From the NCBI GenBank assembly GCA_910585345.1, contig CAJUDS010000011.1, positions 1 through 64,000 on the forward strand: a stretch of 64,000 bases of DNA. The letters are read 5' to 3'. Below are positions 62,237-64,000 of this stretch, piece after piece (position 1 is the first letter of the stretch; each line of letters starts with the position of its first letter). Source of the DNA: an uncultured Lachnospiraceae bacterium (GTDB lineage: Bacteria; Bacillota; Clostridia; Lachnospirales; Lachnospiraceae). Below the pieces are notes generated by a model. That model saw only the letters and a program-made list of their open reading frames with translations, did not search any database and was not told the DNA's origin. The position numbers and the translations under genes were made by a program.

Positions 62237-62908
62237 TTAAGTTTTTCCCTCCAATTTTGCCTTAATTTTGCAATACACCACCGCCGTGGCTGTACTCACC
62301 GCCGTCGCCACAATCGCCGGTGCAATAATGACCGCCGGATTGGCGCTGCCATACTGACTGCGGTAAGCAATCATATTCACGGGAATAAGCTGCAGAGACG
62401 ATATATTAAGAATTAAAAAAATACACATCTCTTTGCTTGCGCTGCGCTTCCTGCCCCCTAGATTTCCCGTGGTACGGGTACGCTTCTCTTTCTTCCCAAC
62501 GCCTTCGCCATCCTCTATGTACTGCGGATTTCCCCTCTCCACCTCCAGCTTCGCCAACTCCTCCATCGCCTTTAGCCCTGCCGGCGTACAGGCCCAGCCC
62601 AGCCCTAATACATTGGCAATGATGTTCGTAGAAATGTATTTTCTTGCTATATGGCTCTTGGGAATATCCGGAAACATAAACGACACAAAAGGACTGATTG
62701 CCCTTGTCCATCTGTCAATCAGTCCCGCCTTTTCCGCTATTTCCATCAATCCCATCCAGAGCGCCATCACTCCTGTCATCGTAATACAAAGATTAACCGC
62801 CTCTCTGGAAGAATCCAGCGCCGCATTTGTCACCTCCGCCATGTGTCCGGTCAATGACCCATAAAGAATGCCGATGACAATCATGCTTCCCCAAATATAA
62901 TTCAGCAT
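62237..62908 (-). CDS. spmA: Spore maturation protein A
   Basis: A 223-residue membrane protein with about five helices. Hallmarks: Y-I-W-G-x-M-I-V-I-G-I-L-Y-G, M-T-G-V-M-A-L-W-M-G-L-M-E-I-A-E-K-A-G-L, N-V-L-G-L-G-W-A-C-T-P-A-G-L-K-A-M and N-x-S-S-L-Q-L-I-P-V-N-M-I-A-Y-R. A lysine/arginine-rich insertion (about 133-155) is longer than usual. Indicates a spore former. Confidence 0.92.
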   Translation of the reverse strand: MLNYIWGSMIVIGILYGSLTGHMAEVTNAALDSSREAVNLCITMTGVMALWMGLMEIAEKAGLIDRWTRAISPFVSFMFPDIPKSHIARKYISTNIIANVLGLGWACTPAGLKAMEELAKLEVERGNPQYIEDGEGVGKKEKRTRTTGNLGGRKRSASKEMCIFLILNISSLQLIPVNMIAYRSQYGSANPAVIIAPAIVATAVSTATAVVYCKIKAKLEGKT

Positions 62909-62963
62909 ATACTTTCTTTTCCTTTTTTATTCAGTATATGCGTCCCTGCACAAGATCAGTCTT

Positions 62964-64000
62964 TTATCCTTTTACGACCTTTCCTTTTTTGATTACCTTT
63001 ACAATGTTCAGCTCCTGGTCTAAAATAACCAGATCCGCATACTTCCCTATCTCAATACTACCATATTCTTCCAACAGCCCTACAGCCTCCGCAGGATTGT
63101 GCGTTGCGCATTTCACGGCGCTGGCAAGCGGTATTTTGGCCGTTTTTACTGCATAGCGCAGACAATTCATCAAATTTGTGGCGGAACCTGCGATCGCGCC
63201 GCCTTCAACCAGCGTCGCCAGATTGCCCCGTACCTTTACTGCCTGACCGCCCAGAGAATACTCCCCGTCTGCCATTCCTGTAGCTTCCATACTATCGCTG
63301 ATCAGAATAATCCTGTCGTCTCCGAACATTTTAAATGTGGCGCGAATCACTGACGGATGCACATGAACGCCATCACAAATTAACTCTACCCTACAGTCAC
63401 TGTCACAAGCCGCGCCGATAACCCCCGGTGCCCTGTGCGTAAAAGGAGGCATCGCGTTATAGAGATGTGTAACCTGCCTTGCCCCACGCGCAAAGGCCTC
63501 TTTTGCCGTATCATAGTCTGCTGTCGTATGTGCAACGGAAATAACCACTTCATCCTTACATGCATCGATAAACTCCATCGCGCCTTTTTGCTCCGGCGCT
63601 ACCGCGCACAATCGGAACAACCCGCCGGATGCCTTCTGCAGTCTGCGAAACAATTCCGCATCCGGACAATGAATGTAATCCGGATTTTGCGCACCCTTTT
63701 TCTCCATGGAGATAAACGGCCCTTCCATATTAATGCCGACCAGTTCTGCGCCTTCTTTATGATCGGCTTTTTTGTAAGCGGCCGCAGCTTCTGCTATCTT
63801 CTGCAGCGTACTCTCCCCTAATGTCATAGTTGCTGGATTGATACTCGTGACCCCGTTTTCTAATTCATACTTCGCCATTGCTAAAATAGCCTCTTCTGTC
63901 CCATCACAAAAATCATGTCCCACACAACCATGGAAATGAACATCCATCAAGCCGGGAATCACATAACAACCCTTCGCGTCAATCACATCTTTTCCCGCTT
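62964..64000 (-). CDS. nagA: N-acetylglucosamine-6-phosphate deacetylase, 5' end outside the window
   Basis: The frame is open to the window edge, so the first 40 or so residues are missing. Metal and catalytic residues: D-V-H-F-H-G, N-M-E-G-P-F, S-V-A-H-T-T-A-D-Y, T-H-L-Y-N-A-M-P-P and I-S-D-S-M-E-A-T. Converts GlcNAc-6-phosphate to glucosamine-6-phosphate. Closely precedes spmA (55 bases). Confidence 0.95.
   Translation of the reverse strand, partial: AGKDVIDAKGCYVIPGLMDVHFHGCVGHDFCDGTEEAILAMAKYELENGVTSINPATMTLGESTLQKIAEAAAAYKKADHKEGAELVGINMEGPFISMEKKGAQNPDYIHCPDAELFRRLQKASGGLFRLCAVAPEQKGAMEFIDACKDEVVISVAHTTADYDTAKEAFARGARQVTHLYNAMPPFTHRAPGVIGAACDSDCRVELICDGVHVHPSVIRATFKMFGDDRIILISDSMEATGMADGEYSLGGQAVKVRGNLATLVEGGAIAGSATNLMNCLRYAVKTAKIPLASAVKCATHNPAEAVGLLEEYGSIEIGKYADLVILDQELNIVKVIKKGKVVKG

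Overview
The window reads as chromosome of a low-to-mid GC, spore-forming Clostridia member, most likely Lachnospiraceae. Pointers: DUF5711 and DUF6128 proteins, a transketolase split into two genes, a large Bacillus-type SRP RNA with an Alu domain, a T-box leader, spmA/spmB, a mixed-type phosphofructokinase, and many lipoprotein binding proteins paired with YesM/YesN two-component systems. Nearly everything is on the minus strand; only tRNA-Ser, an 82-residue protein, one GNAT acetyltransferase and a DUF885 protein are on plus.

Layout: 1-265 holds tandem sigma-A promoters firing out of the left edge, possibly an rRNA operon leader. 266-2724 is cvpA, a DUF5711 protein and a membrane-anchored MPN-like protein behind a structured leader with a terminator. 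3007-6602 is galM and the recombination/replication block recR-ybaB-dnaX, then pfkA and tRNA-Ser(CGA). 8082-18203 is an alpha-galactoside module: GH36 enzyme, MalG/MalF-type permeases, two paralogous binding proteins, a YesN regulator and a frameshifted YesM kinase. It lies between dnaX and the tadA-SRP RNA pair, which are neighbours in Bacillus. 19182-28212 is mixed: AraC regulator, DUF6128 protein, CdaR-like regulator beside the shared sugar ATPase UgpC/MsmX, YesL, an HD-GYP protein, GNAT and D-lactate dehydrogenase. 28343-30641 is metG under a T-box.

30710-42378 is an L-arabinose unit: araR, araA, araB, araD, transketolase N and C subunits and rpe, preceded by a ChvE-MmsA-MmsB transporter whose promoter carries palindromes like AraR operators. 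Arabinose imported by this transporter would go via ribulose and ribulose-5-phosphate to xylulose-5-phosphate and into the pentose phosphate pathway in the same operon. 42727-53493 is a second monosaccharide transporter (YtfQ-YtfR-YtfT-YjfF type) with its own YesN/YesM system, two additional binding proteins and a small membrane protein.

53603-56432 has a DUF885 protein, a FabT-like MarR regulator with its likely own operator, and a membrane-anchored Mrr-type nuclease domain. 57143-60158 is the most unusual part: a branched-chain amino acid (liv) transporter operon that has collapsed. livJ is a 3' fragment with a stop, livH and livM are fused by a deletion, livG is frameshifted in an A8 tract, and livG is fused to a livF lacking its Walker A motif. 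The right end has spmB, a DUF3048 lipoprotein, spmA and a nagA cut by the window edge.
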